This document shows, one piece after another, positions 47,941 through 58,867 of a stretch of DNA of 64,000 nucleotides. Source of the stretch: Metellina segmentata (taxonomy: Eukaryota; Arthropoda; Arachnida; Araneae; Tetragnathidae). The stretch's first letter is position 1. Every line of letters begins with the position of its first letter. The translations under genes and the position numbers were made by a program. Location of the stretch: NCBI GenBank assembly GCA_947359465.1, contig OX375875.1, positions 61,071,981 through 61,135,980 on the forward strand. The letters are read 5' to 3'. The notes below the pieces were generated by a model. The model saw nothing but the letters and a program-made list of their open reading frames with translations. It did not search any database and was not told the DNA's origin.

Positions 47941-49600
47941 CATTCAATTTTCTTCGAATAAATATTTTTCAAAATTGAATATTTATATTTTTGCATGAGA
48001 TTGTGAAGTCATGTCGATTAGATCTCTTCGCAATTCGAATCAACCAGTGGAAAAACTCCTTATATTGAAGCGTTGAAACATATCCTATTCCCATAACAAA
48101 ATAAATCCTTCATAAAGTGAAAACCAACTGCCAGAAATATTTATAAAAAAGAAGGTTCTTGAAAATTATGTTCAACCATCAGGGTAGCATCAATATCTAT
48201 CTATTACATCAACCAAAAAGAGATAAAAACAATTTATAGGACAGTCGAAATTCGTTCAAAACATACCGTTAAAAATTAATCGCAACCGATAGTTCTTCAG
48301 CAATGATATTAATTATAAATACGATACGACTCCCTGAAGATAATTTTTAACAATCCTCTTTGCGGTTATGCATTCAAACGTTGAGGATTATTTAGAAAAT
48401 TATCCTCAATCTTTTAAAACTATTTTTTCATAACTTATTTCCAAAAATAAATATAGAATTTTTTAGTGGAAATTCAAGATAAAATATTGAAATGTACAAA
48501 ATTAGCAGACGAAATTTTTCTCTGCTATGGGCTTCCCTTTGTATCAACCATAAGCAAAATGTGAAAAAAAAGTAAATTTTTCATTGTTCAGTACATAAAA
48601 AAATCCATAAATGAATTTCATATAAAGATAAACGAAATACAGAATTTCCAGTTGTAGTCCAGCAAACCAAAATCTTTTAGTCGAGCGCAGATTTCAAACT
48701 AAATAATTTGTTTTAACTAACAAAACAAAGCTCTATTATAGTCGAAGTTACATGCTTATTGTGTATTGCATAAAAACAAATAACTATCACAGAATTAAAA
48801 GTAAGATATTGGCAGACTGAAACAGTTTCAGCCGAGAGTAAACCATTATTGATTGAAATTTGTTTCCATCTTGTACATTTTTTGAGGAAGTATTTCAAAA
48901 ACTACACGACAATTTTCGTAACACAAAAATCAATAAATTGTTAATTAGATTCAAGTTGCCTCTCGGTAATTTCTCATCCTTCATAAGGAATCCAAACTGC
49001 ATATTTTAAATGTTTCCAGTTCACATTTGTCTTCCTTATCCCGAATATGCATTCAAACATCTCTTAAGTGAGGCGTACGCTATCCATACACAATTTTTAT
49101 TCCCGTTCCTAAAGGAACTGAAAGTACTCAATTTATCGGCAACGCAACCAAATGATTCAAAATGCGAGAGGTAATGACATTACATTAAGGACCTCAGAAT
49201 CCGCGATAGTAAAGTCCTCTTAAAATCAATATGTACATTTCCAGCAAAATGCACAACGCCCTAAAAATCCTTCTCGCTAGGTACATAAAAGCCCCACCTC
49301 CCCCACTTGGAAGGAACTACCCCTTTCCTATCTCGACCAGCTAAACATCAAATAAATTTCATTTTAAGACGGGGGGCTTCTTCCATTTACGTGCTCTTAG
49401 AGAGAAAAGAAGGGGAAAAATCGTCTCTTTTTGCAACGTTCCTTCACTTAATCATCGGTCTAAAATGCTACCACTCACGCGAACCCGTAGCAGAGAGCAC
49501 AAAAAAATTGGGGAAAACAAACAAAAATAAAAGGACAAAAAAAGGCAGCTGAAGCAATATAATACATTTCCAGGTATTTCCTTCTTTCAAGAAAGCTATA
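47941..49600. other. Single-copy sequence, no gene recognised
   Basis: AT-rich to about 49240, then GC-richer. No domain, RNA gene or repeat was identified. Confidence 0.4.
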
Positions 49601-49625
49601 TAAGTTGATGAGACATGTCGCACTC

Positions 49626-49637
49626 TGCGCATGCGCA
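49626..49637. promoter_or_regulatory. NRF-1-like palindrome
   Basis: TGCGCATGCGCA is the ideal NRF-1 type site, usually found in CpG-rich promoters. Here it sits in a GC-richer patch some 140 bp from a CTCF-like motif, but no convincing coding exon follows. Confidence 0.4.
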
Positions 49638-49767
49638 GTCCCAGATTTACCTTTCTATCGCAAAGGATTTTTCCTTCCCTTCTTTCCCCTCTTCGCTACA
49701 ATATCTTCTTCAGAGCGGAATGATAATTTATCTTATTTTCCTTTTTTTTTCAACCCTTCTTCGTATT

Positions 49768-49783
49768 TAGCGCCATCTAGCGG
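49768..49783 (-). promoter_or_regulatory. CTCF-like motif
   Basis: TAGCGCCATCTAGCGG fits the reverse complement of the CTCF core. It is in the opposite orientation to the one at 44896, giving a convergent pair about 4.9 kb apart. Confidence 0.4.
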
Positions 49784-50752
49784 AAGAGGGATCGATCGAA
49801 GTTCGGCAGTGAAGCGTCCGAAAGTGGAATTCCGACGGAAAGGAAACGAGAGAAATCAAGAGTTCAGAAATAGAGTGAGAAGTGCTCTTGCAAAGGAAGA
49901 GAAAGGCCGCCAGAGATGTTCTAGTACAAGTACCAGTGGAACTCGACCTATGTGATATCACATTGATTTCATTGTCTATAACGCTCAAACTTCGTTTTAC
50001 AGTTATTACCTCCAATGTTCCAACTCCTAAAAAGTAATTAATGAATAGGTTAAAAGCAATTAATAAATGCTGTTAATAAAAAACCACAAAAAATATCCTT
50101 AGGACTTATTCAATCGAAGAATCTTAAAATTCCTTAGGACTAATTCAATCGCAGAATCCTAAAATTTATTCTAATAATTAGTAATATGGACTCCAAGATA
50201 TAGCATTCGACGAATAGGAATCAAACAAATTTGCAACATCGTACAAGTTGGACCGTGATAAAAAAAAAACAGTACAGAATTAACCCAACTATTATAGGAA
50301 GGTGCCAAAATACTCATTAAGGTACTAGTACCCCAACATTTCATTAGCGAGTTTTTAAGATTTATTAAATAGGTATAAATAATAAAAACTAAACATAGAT
50401 CTGAATATTCTAGTGCACTTACATTTAACTGTTTAAAGGGATAATTGATTTGTGATATCAGTTTTACTATCTCTTTATTGCAATTTCAGTAATATCTTAA
50501 GTCTATGGTTTTAGAGTATTTTACTTCCGAGCTCCCCCCCCAATGAAGTTCACAAATACTATACCCTCATTACATTCAATGGAGGATCGTTTGCAAAAGA
50601 GATTCTTAATCCAATCTAATTCCTTAAAATCATAAAATACATTTGAAATGACTTAAGCCATAGATAAATAATCAACAAAGCAAAGGGCGTATAACAGACT
50701 AATTTGCCTCGTGTAGCAAAAAATAACCGCGCAGTAACAAACCCAAACCCTT
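49784..50752. other. Single-copy sequence with a short tandem duplication
   Basis: CCTTAGGACT-ATTCAATCG-AGAATC-TAAAATT occurs twice in a row at 50098-50168 (about 35-bp period). The GC-richer first part holds a 116-codon open frame (49605-49955) without a recognised domain. Confidence 0.5.
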
Positions 50753-50754
50753 GG

Positions 50755-50832
50755 GTGTGAATATTCGTTACTTAACGTTGCAGTTTAGTGCGGTGAGGCT
50801 TGGCCAAGTATGACCACAAAACCCAACTATCC
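50755..50832 (+). repeat. SINE-B 3' fragment
   Basis: GTGAGGCTTGGCCAAGTATG followed by ACCACAAAACCCAACTAT is the plus-strand form of the SINE-B 3' end. Confidence 0.55.
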
Positions 50833-51734
50833 CGAAAAGCCTTAGCGATACGACATAGGCTTTGATCGCCAGTGAGCTATGATCGCTATATTTTCTATAT
50901 CGTCCATCAGACAATAGTGCAAATTGTGTATACGGCTGGTTTTAAGCCTCTCTACATTGTATATCTTAGACAAATGTGTTTCGAAGATTGGTGTGAACGC
51001 AGTTAAAAATTCGATTTTAATAACTTGGGTAAGTGAGAGGACGTCAACGTATGAGAAATTGGAACAGGATTAGGTGGGAATGGACGTTCTGCAATGATGC
51101 TTTCTCCCCAGCGATCCATCGATCAACTTTTTATAGCTATCTTAACTACTGTATTGCTTGGATTTTCTGCCACGTACCGCATTAGCGCTTTATTGTATCG
51201 ATATATTTCACTAGACATTGACGGAGAGCACGCTCCAACTCTTATCTTCCAGCGATACGGCAGTTTCCTCCAAACCAATGCAACTCCTGCTACTTCTGTA
51301 ATTCATTCTCCACTCAAATTGGCTTCAGCGTTATTTATTGCTACCATCCCCTTCTGGCATTAATTCAATTTTTATGATAAGTAACGAATGTAAAAAATAA
51401 TTAATTCCATATAGGGATTTGGGAGAATTACTGATTGGAGAGTGCTTAAACAGACGAGCCAATCATGTTATTAATACGTTAAAAGATATTGAATGAAACT
51501 AAAATATATGGTAAGGGATTTAGTTTTAAGGTTCAATAGGCTAATGGGGAGAGACATACGAGAACATACATGAACTTTGTTGCTGCGACGAAGTAGAAGT
51601 AAAAAAGACCAATCCAACACTAAGCCGCACAAGATCTAAGATTATAAGATCTGATTGGGTTGGCTAAGTTTATCGCATCACTGTCACTTTTTTTCACGCG
51701 ACAGCTAATTAGACTAAGGCCTACTTATTAAGAT
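50833..51734. other. Single-copy sequence, no gene recognised
   Basis: An 89-codon open frame (51094-51363) has a hydrophobic N-terminal segment but matches no family I know and shows no splice or repeat context. Confidence 0.35.
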
Positions 51735-52043
51735 AGGTAGTTAATTAACGTCGATTTGGAGAAACAGAATGGGCTATTGGCGATAATCCGGGATGAATCC
51801 CGAAGGGAAATTATCCAAGTACAGAACTTCGTAATTTTGAACCACGGTCAAATGACGAGGTCAATATCTCGGCACCCAACTCTCCAAACTTCCACACCAC
51901 GCAAACGTAATGATATTTGATGCCACGACAGACTTAACGCATGCCAGCTTCCACACACACGACGGTCTCTGGTTGGATCTAGTTTCGAACTCGCGCCCCT
52001 CGTTGCTAATCCATTGCTCTTACAACTAGGCTAGGGCGGCCCA
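51735..52043 (-). mobile_element. SINE-A copy, nearly complete
   Basis: Tail GGTAGTTAATTAACGTCG, body words GGGCTATTGGCGATAATCC, CGTAATTTTGAACCACGGTC and CTCTCCAAACTTCCACACCA, and antisense tRNA-like head (TTTCGAACTCGCGCCC, CATTGCTCTTACAACTAGGC). GCCTAC occurs just outside both ends and may be part of the target duplication. Confidence 0.88.
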
Positions 52044-53070
52044 GCCTACAACTTAAAAGATATGACTAGTAAAATAACAATTCGCAGCAGTGCAATTAAT
52101 AAGCACTGATCAAATAATATTTCTATTCGTTTTCTCACGAATGAAGATCCGCGTTATATTAATAACTAAATTGGTTCAAATATTATTTCGCGCCTTTCAA
52201 GAAATGATGTAATTAAAAGAATAATTTTTGCAAGAACTAAAATGTATTGCAAATCTTCAAACCGTTTTTCTGAACTAAGGAGAATTCTGCTATTCTTAAA
52301 AACTTGCAGCAGATTTCCTGATTTGATCGTGGTCGATTAAATTTTAATAAAATCGTTTATACTAAAAAGTTCACACACAAAACTTTTCTCGAGGAGTTCT
52401 ACAACAGTTAAAAATGAATGATTCTCTGTCAATAGCATTAAAAAAATTAAATGGACACATACATAAAACTTTTTATCGCATCTGGGAAAACCTTGAACAG
52501 CCACTTTCAAATTTCACTTTAATCAAATTTGATTTAAAAACAACGTAAAACTGAGATTGACCAGAGAATATTTCGTTTTTTAACAGCAACAATCAAATGC
52601 TCCTTTTTACACAAAATTGAAGTTTAAAATTTCATACACAGCTCTTTCATCAATACTTTCCAAGATGTTTATAAGGCAAGTTCAAGCTTCAGTGAAGAAA
52701 AGTGGTCTGAATTCATCCCAGAAGAATTATTATCAAGCAATTTAAACACGTGTAAATTTTCTATTCGTGATTAATGGCCGCTAATATCGCAGAGGAGAAA
52801 TGGAAATACATAGATGGATGACACAACCTCACCTGGATCATCTATTATTTGAATACAATGTACGCGGAATCATTTCCTCGCTCGTTTATCATCTAAGTAG
52901 CAGGCGCGACGTCAACTCTTCATGGAATAGCCCGTGCGGATGAAGTTATGTGGACGACTTTCGCCATTTTCCCGAAAAGTCCGGCAACAAATACACCTTT
53001 GTAATTCTACGGGTACTAGAACGCGTATGTGTAGTACAGATCAGTGGGATGATTGAAATACGTTCTACAT
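52044..53070. other. Single-copy sequence
   Basis: Nothing recognised. Confidence 0.4.
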
Positions 53071-53590
53071 CTGATTTGAATATTGTTCCGCCGAAAGAAT
53101 GACATTGCTGTGTCTTGGATGGTGAAACGGTTTAAATTGTGTAACGTTTACATCACTTGAAAGGTTTATTTTATGTTCATACATAATACTAAGTAATGCC
53201 CACATTTTTAACACAGATATAAATAGTTTTGAGTATTATTTTTCCAATTACTATTATCATAAATAAACTTTAAGAAAAATTTAAAGACACTGGAGTTAAA
53301 GGGTACTTATAATTACTATTATAACTACTTCTGATTTTTTGAATATTGCTGCCCCGTAAGAATCGCGCTGGTGTGTGTTGGATAGTGAAAAGGTTTAAAT
53401 TGTGTAGCACTTATATCACTTCAAAGATTTATTTTGTGTTCATACATAATACTAAGTTATACCCGTATTTTTAATACCCATATAGATCGTTTTGAGTATT
53501 CTTTTTATTACTATCATCATAAATGAAGTTTTTTTTTTAAATATTTTTTAACGACACTGAAGTAAAAAGGGTAGATAAATACTATTATTA
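53071..53590. repeat. Two tandem ~260-bp units
   Basis: 53071-53330 and 53331-53590 align throughout: CTGATTTGAATATTG / CTGATTTTTTGAATATTG, GGTTTAAATTGTGTA, GTTCATACATAATACTAAGT, TTTTGAGTATT and GACACTG-AGT-AAA-GGGTA. They differ at many positions, so the duplication is old. Confidence 0.88.
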
Positions 53591-53745
53591 TTTTATATTA
53601 TTATTATTTTATATTATTATTATTTTATATTATTATTATTTTATATTATTATTATTTTATATTATTATTATTTTATATTATTATTATTTTATATTATTAT
53701 TATTTTATATTATTATTATTTTATATTATTATTATTTTATATTAT
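53580..53745. repeat. 16-bp minisatellite, about ten copies
   Basis: ATTATTATTATTTTAT repeats without change for about 160 bp, starting at the tail of the second 260-bp unit. The near-perfect identity shows recent expansion. Confidence 0.95.
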
Positions 53746-54927
53746 ATATCTATCAAATAAAATAATTTTATCAGATCGGCAAAAAATATAATATTCTTGG
53801 TGTGCCTCATAATTTTATTGATTTGTTTATATATATCTGAGATTTAGAAAAAAGGGTAGAAAATCGTTTCACTAATTGGACAGATCATTCATTACCTATT
53901 TACTATTGATTTTTATATTTTTGAGAAAATAACCACTATGGTAATATTATTATACGAATTTAGTTTTGAAATCATGAATATATCATTACATTATGTAAAT
54001 GAATTATTGGGTTGTAATCTTCGCCAATCGAACAGGATCTTACAACGAATAGGAACACAGCCGGTTGCCTCAGGAATCGCAATTTAAGGGCCGCCCCTTA
54101 GTATTATTAATATTGTGATTAGTTTAAATTCATCCATAAATAGATGCTCTCTTTTCTAGAGCAATGCAGTCTAATAAATTATATTAGCAGTCGAATAACT
54201 TATATTAGCAGTCTAATAAATTCATTTGTTTTTCCGTATAGAAATCAAACCTACAAATTATCTGTCACAAGAACGCTCCCCTCCTATAAATCTAGGTGGT
54301 AAAGGTCACTATGTTAACAATGACCTCCACCGTGGGTCGCGCATTTTGAGTAGATATGACTCATTAGAAGTCGTAATTATTGCAGGCGGCGGGAAGAGAT
54401 AGTTGACTAATATTGATATTCTCATAGTAAATAAAGCTCATAATAAATATATTTTCAGTTGAGCACTACAAACTTAACCGATGTGACAAAATTAAAAGTA
54501 CTTATTGTCTGTATACCCAGACACTGCTTTCGAGACCAAGTCTAATTTGTGCTGATCGCTGTAGAAGCAGACCTCGTTCATTTTAAGTAGCGTTAACTCT
54601 CGAGGATAACGCAAATTTATTTTGCTTTCCGCGAATGTTGCAGGTGAAAAGAGGTAGTTTACTAGTATAGATCTTATCGATGGCAAGTAAAAATGTTGCA
54701 AAAATACATTCCTTGTAGAAAATGGAAGCCAGAGTGGAAGGGGGCGTATCTATGGCAAACAGACAAGGAAAGACTGTCTGGAGCGGTTCTCAAGGTAAAC
54801 AGGTAATAATTCTTTGAGCATCGTCTATGTAAAACAGTACAAGGTCTGTGTCTCCGATAACAGACCAAAGAAATTTGCATAGGTCTGTTGCTGTAGTTCA
54901 CTGTTGCTGCCACTTAACCCTCTTGGC
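53746..54927. other. Single-copy sequence with a short tandem repeat
   Basis: A 23-bp unit (AGCAGTCTAATAAATTATATT and variants) recurs about three times at 54165-54233. No coding signal was recognised. Confidence 0.45.
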
Positions 54928-55112
54928 GGTTGTTAAGAAGTATCTCGTCATCAGCAAAACTGATCAGATCTTGATAGACGAGGTATCTCGTCATTGGAAA
55001 AAAATGACCATATATTGATTTCGTCATTATAAAAAAAATCGCAGTATCAGGGCGAGATATCTTGTCATTAGTAAAATTTGTCAGATCTTGGTAGACGAGA
55101 TATCTTCTTGAA
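54928..55112 (-). repeat. ~190-bp dispersed repeat, second copy
   Basis: Reverse-complement match over its whole length to 26088-26285, with paired cores GTATCTCGTCAT-AGCAAAA, CTGATCAGATCTTGATAGAC and the closing GATCTTGGTAGACGAGATAT. Confidence 0.7.
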
Positions 55113-55144
55113 ATCACTTGGAGGGTCGAAATAACTGTACTCTT

Positions 55145-55380
55145 CACGGTTGTTTGGTTGGTTGGGTTTTATGGTGACAAGGGTCATATTGAGCCAAGCT
55201 GTGCCAAACACCAAGCAGACAACGTCAAATAATAGGCATATATTTACACGCAAGGAAAGCTTTACTGACAGAAAAGAGACAACTACACCCAGGTTACGTA
55301 ACAGGAATCAAACTGCACCGATTGTAACTCATATGTTGCTAGAGCAGTGCGCAAACTCTGTTGCTTTTCATAGAGAGAAG
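55145..55380 (-). mobile_element. SINE-B, best preserved copy
   Basis: The plus-strand order is TTGGTTGGTTGGGTTTTATG (3' end), GTGACAAGGGTCATATTGAG, CCAAGCTGTGCCAAACACCA, CAGACAACGTCAAATAATAG, ACGCAAGGAAAGCTTTACTG, AAAAGAGACAACTACACC, then the antisense tRNA-like head with GGAATCAAACTGCACC (B-box-like) and GTTGCTAGAGCAGTGCGCAA (A-box-like). About 235 bp. It encodes nothing and serves as reference for the other SINE-B pieces. Confidence 0.82.
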
Positions 55381-55525
55381 TGACTAGAACTTCATGAAAC
55401 CTGTTTCTGTGAAAAATGCTTTAGGGCCTAGTGATAATTTCCTACTCTTGTCATATCTTTACTCTAAGCCTGCTTTTAAAAAAGCTTAAATTCGAAATGT
55501 ATCCGATTGTGTGTAGTAGTATATA

Positions 55526-56083
55526 CATTACCGTATAATAATGGACCGGATAGCAAGATGTGATGGTATAAGGGAAAGAATACATGCTTTAATAGGGGGA
55601 TGTTCCCCCCTCGTGCTGGAATTACATTACAACCCTTTTGTGCATACTTTCAACAAGGTTTTGATACACGGCTATGGGTATTTGTGTCCATTCCTGCTGC
55701 AAGAATGTCGCCAGCTCAGCGGTAGATTTCGGACGTAGTTCCCTGGTTCGTAAGCGTTGCTCTAACTCGGCCCCCAAATGTTCTATGGGGGTTTAGGTTG
55801 GGACTCTAAACAGGCCATGGGAGACGTTTTACATCCATGTCTTAATACTACAGCTTGACAGAGGCTAAAACGTGACATGGAGCATTGTCGTCCTGGAAGT
55901 AACATTCGTCCATTCCATAAAATTGCCAGAGCGTAGGAAGAACCAGATTGTTCAAAATGTTCATGTTGGCGTCGGCGTTCAATTGACCAGGAACAACATG
56001 CAAAGGTCCCAGGCAATACCACGAAATCTCAGTCGAATTTTATGCAAATCCGCTGGCGTCCGGACCATTATTGTATGGTAGTG
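55526..56083 (-). mobile_element. Deleted Tc1-like element, family Tc1-A copy 3
   Basis: Left end CATTACCGTATAATAATGGA and right end CCATTATTGTATGGTAGTG are inverted repeats between TA dinucleotides (55524-55525 and 56084-56085). On the minus strand the 5' repeat joins mid-transposase at the same place as in copies 1 and 2. Confidence 0.92.
55589..56025 (-). pseudogene. Tc1-type transposase, C-terminal remnant (copy 3)
   Basis: On the minus strand, WYCLGPLHVVPGQLNA, FQDDNAPCHV (second catalytic Asp kept) and the IEHL part of the SPDLNPIEHLW region can be recognised across two or more frames; the stop is TAA at 55591-55589. Several frameshifts and substitutions (for instance in the SPDLNP motif) make it non-functional. 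Confidence 0.82.
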
Positions 56084-56124
56084 TATGTTACAAAATAGAT
56101 AATCTTGATTGTTTACAAATGAAT

Positions 56125-57195
56125 GTTTTGGGCCACTTATCGTATGTATCCATAATGTATTCGATATTATTTCATGCGCAGATCTAGGTTTTCTTTCTTT
56201 AAAGTTTTCCGATACATGAAACACTACTTTACAAAAATTATATTCCCTTTTCCCTTTAAAATATTGTGACCCTTTTGAGTAAACTCTAACTTCAATTCCT
56301 TTCATCTTTTATCAGTGAATTGTTTTACGTCTTAAATGTAGTTGTACTAAAAAAAAATTAACATTTTGTTAATTGGACGCACTTCTAAGAACATTTTAAG
56401 GTGAACTTTAAAAGTATCTTGCATTTTTCTTTTGAGAACCACAGAAAGGAATATTTTTGTATTCTCACACTAATTAACGAAATACAAACCAATTGCTCCC
56501 GTAAAGAATCACTATGCGGTAATAGTTAGTGTTTTAATTAATATATTTTTTCTTGAATGCATCTTGCATTTGAAATGAGAGAAGAATTACACTTTAATTT
56601 TTAATAAAAAAACCTGGCGGTTAAAATTTTTTACTTTTAACTTTCGACATTTTTCAGTCTTTGAATTTTATAATTATATATTGTCCCTCCCCCTTTACTG
56701 AAATTAAAAACTTATCAATATATTATTATTCTATGTTATGTTAACCTTCTTAATAAAAAATATATTAGCATTAGATTTAAGTTTATAACAAGAGAGCCTC
56801 TTATAAACTTAAATCTAGAAAGCTATACTCTGCTACGAAAACCCTTTATCGGAATTTTAGCTTTTCATGTATTTCAGAGTAACAATTAAAAAAAAAAGCA
56901 ACATAAATCTTTTATGTTCCTCAACAGAAAATTTCTTAACATTGTTTTAGGGACCCCTTATCCTTCTCGCATCTATAATTTGTTCGATATTTTTTCCTGC
57001 ACAGATCTGGATTTTCTTTCTTAAAAGTTTTCCAATACATGAAATACTACTTAACCAAATTATATTCCCTTTTCTCTTTAAAAAGCTGCGGTCTTTTAAG
57101 TCAGCTAAAACTGCAATTCCTTTCATCTTCTATCAATAATTGTTTTACGTCTTAATTGAAGTTATACTGAAGACAAAATTAAAAAAGGTATTTCG
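56125..57195. repeat. Two diverged ~250-bp direct copies, 823 bp apart
   Basis: 56125-56375 and 56948-57195 share CGCAGATCTAGGTTTTCTTT / CACAGATCTGGATTTTCTTT, AAAGTTTTCC-ATACATGAAA, AATTATATTCCCTTTT, CAATTCCTTTCATCTT and TTGTTTTACGTCTTAA. No end structure is seen, so I cannot tell a local duplication from two copies of an unknown repeat. Confidence 0.8.
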
Positions 57196-58086
57196 GTTAA
57201 ATCAAACATTTAAAGACGTGTAAGATCAAAACTTGTTTGTAATGACTGAAGACAAAAGAAGCTTAACATTTCTGATGAAAATTGTTGAAAACAATGTAAA
57301 AATTAATAGCTTAGGACTTAATACTTAGCAATGAAATTCATTTTCTTTAAACTACAGAAACTCCTGTAGTGATTATTAAGAAACAAACAGAATAACTCCT
57401 CCACCACACACACAAGGCTTTTAAGATGTAGTAAGTATTTATTTCGAGGTTTTTACTCATTAAAGTAAATTAGTTTTTCCAGATGAATGTAATTGAAACT
57501 GACCACGAAATATATTCTCTAAAGTATTCTCAGGTAAATTTTCATTACATACAAAACTCAATCCCAAATTACAGATTGAAGCCTAACATTTATTTGTGAA
57601 CAAAGTTGTACATAACGGAGCAAATTTAAGTTCAATTTCATAACTACTTCGAACCTTAAATTTTTACAGAACCACCCAACACCGGAACCATACATCTCCG
57701 AAAAAGGATTTCCCTCTAAAATTTGAATTTCTTTACATTTGTAACACATCACTGATAGATGTCATTTACACTGAAAGGAGCAGTTGAATATTATAAGTTA
57801 CGTCAATAAAAATAAATCTTACTCAGAGTGACGAGTTCAATCAATCCAATCATATTTAAAATAGGAATGCTAGTCAACATTTTATGGAATCAGTGCTTTA
57901 ATGACTCTTACGTATGTGAACAGCCAATCACAGTTGGTCGAAAATATTAGTCAAGTAATGAACATACACATACAATTAAAGTTTAACGCATGGTTGACGC
58001 ATGAATAAACAAATCCAAGAATGAAAATACAACCATCTCAACTAACAGGTATTGATCCAATGCCACCCCGATTTGGTCTAAAGAAT
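57196..58086. other. AT-rich single-copy sequence
   Basis: Nothing recognised. Confidence 0.4.
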
Positions 58087-58087
58087 G

Positions 58088-58653
58088 CACTATATGGACA
58101 AAAGTATTTGGATACTGCAAAAATTCAGAGGATGATCCATCTCAGTGTGAAGTTGTCTTTCATGGTTAGAACCCGTTGCTTTATGTACCTGGTACCATGA
58201 ACGTTAACGTGTACCTCGACGTTCTGGACAATTCGACCTTGGCTTACACTATGGCAATGCTACGGCGATGACGGTTGTTTCTGATAGCAGGATCGAGCTC
58301 CATGTCACACTGCAAAAAGAATGCTGGACTGGTTTCCTGAAAATGAGGTGAATTTGCTTGACTGGCCTGCTCAGAACTCCGATCTCAATCTGCTCGAGCA
58401 GTTGCAGGACAAACTGGAGCGACTAGTACGACATCGCGACGCAATCCCATCTTCACAACAATCTCTTCTGACATCCTCGCAAGAAGCATGACGAGTTATT
58501 TTTAGCCAGACTTATAGAGAGCATGTGGAAAATTATACTTCGACGTGTTGCAGTTGTAATACAAGCAAAAGTAGGGTCTATTCGTTACTAAATAGAATAA
58601 AGCACGTTTTCTGAAAAACATGCAATTTACCAAATACTTTTGTCCATGTAGTG
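58088..58653 (+). mobile_element. Deleted Tc1-like element, family Tc1-B copy 1
   Basis: CACTATATGGACAAAAGTAT at the left pairs with ATACTTTTGTCCATGTAGTG at the right, a typical Tc1 terminal repeat. The flanking TA pair is not intact (TG left, AA right). The body holds a decayed C-terminal transposase remnant only. Confidence 0.85.
58190..58590 (+). pseudogene. Tc1-type transposase remnant (Tc1-B copy 1)
   Basis: The clearest stretch, broken by frame changes, reads ECWTGFL, then NLLDWPAQNSDLNLLEQ (equivalent of the WPAQSPDLNPIEH motif with Ser, Pro and His changed), DKLERLVRHRDAIPSSQQ and LLTSSQEA. The catalytic Glu position is still Glu (LLEQ), but the preceding domain is lost, so it is inactive. 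Confidence 0.75.
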
Positions 58654-58659
58654 AATTTC

Positions 58660-58800
58660 TCTCTTCTATGTCAGTAAAACTTTCCTTGTGTAAGTCCTTG
58701 ACGTTGATTCCTCTTGACATTGTCTCTCTTGTGTTTGGCGTAACTTGTCCGGATATGGTCCTTGCGCCATAAATAAGACAAACCCAAGTCAATATGATGA
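58660..58800 (+). repeat. SINE-B partial copy
   Basis: TCAGTAAAACTTTCCTTGTG, GACATTGTCTCTCTTGTGTT, TGGCGTAACTTG and TTGCGCCATAAA then ACAAACCCAA run in the opposite sense to 55145-55380. The tRNA-like head is missing. It lies between the two Tc1-B copies. Confidence 0.7.
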
Positions 58801-58867
58801 AGATAAGTTTTTTGTGGGTCGTAACCATTGGTTGATTGCACTATTCTCTAGTAATGAAGATTAACTC

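Noticed and set aside
51094..51363. 89-codon frame with a hydrophobic N-terminus as a small secreted protein gene
   Set aside because: No recognisable family, no cysteine pattern, no splice or promoter context; a chance frame is more likely.
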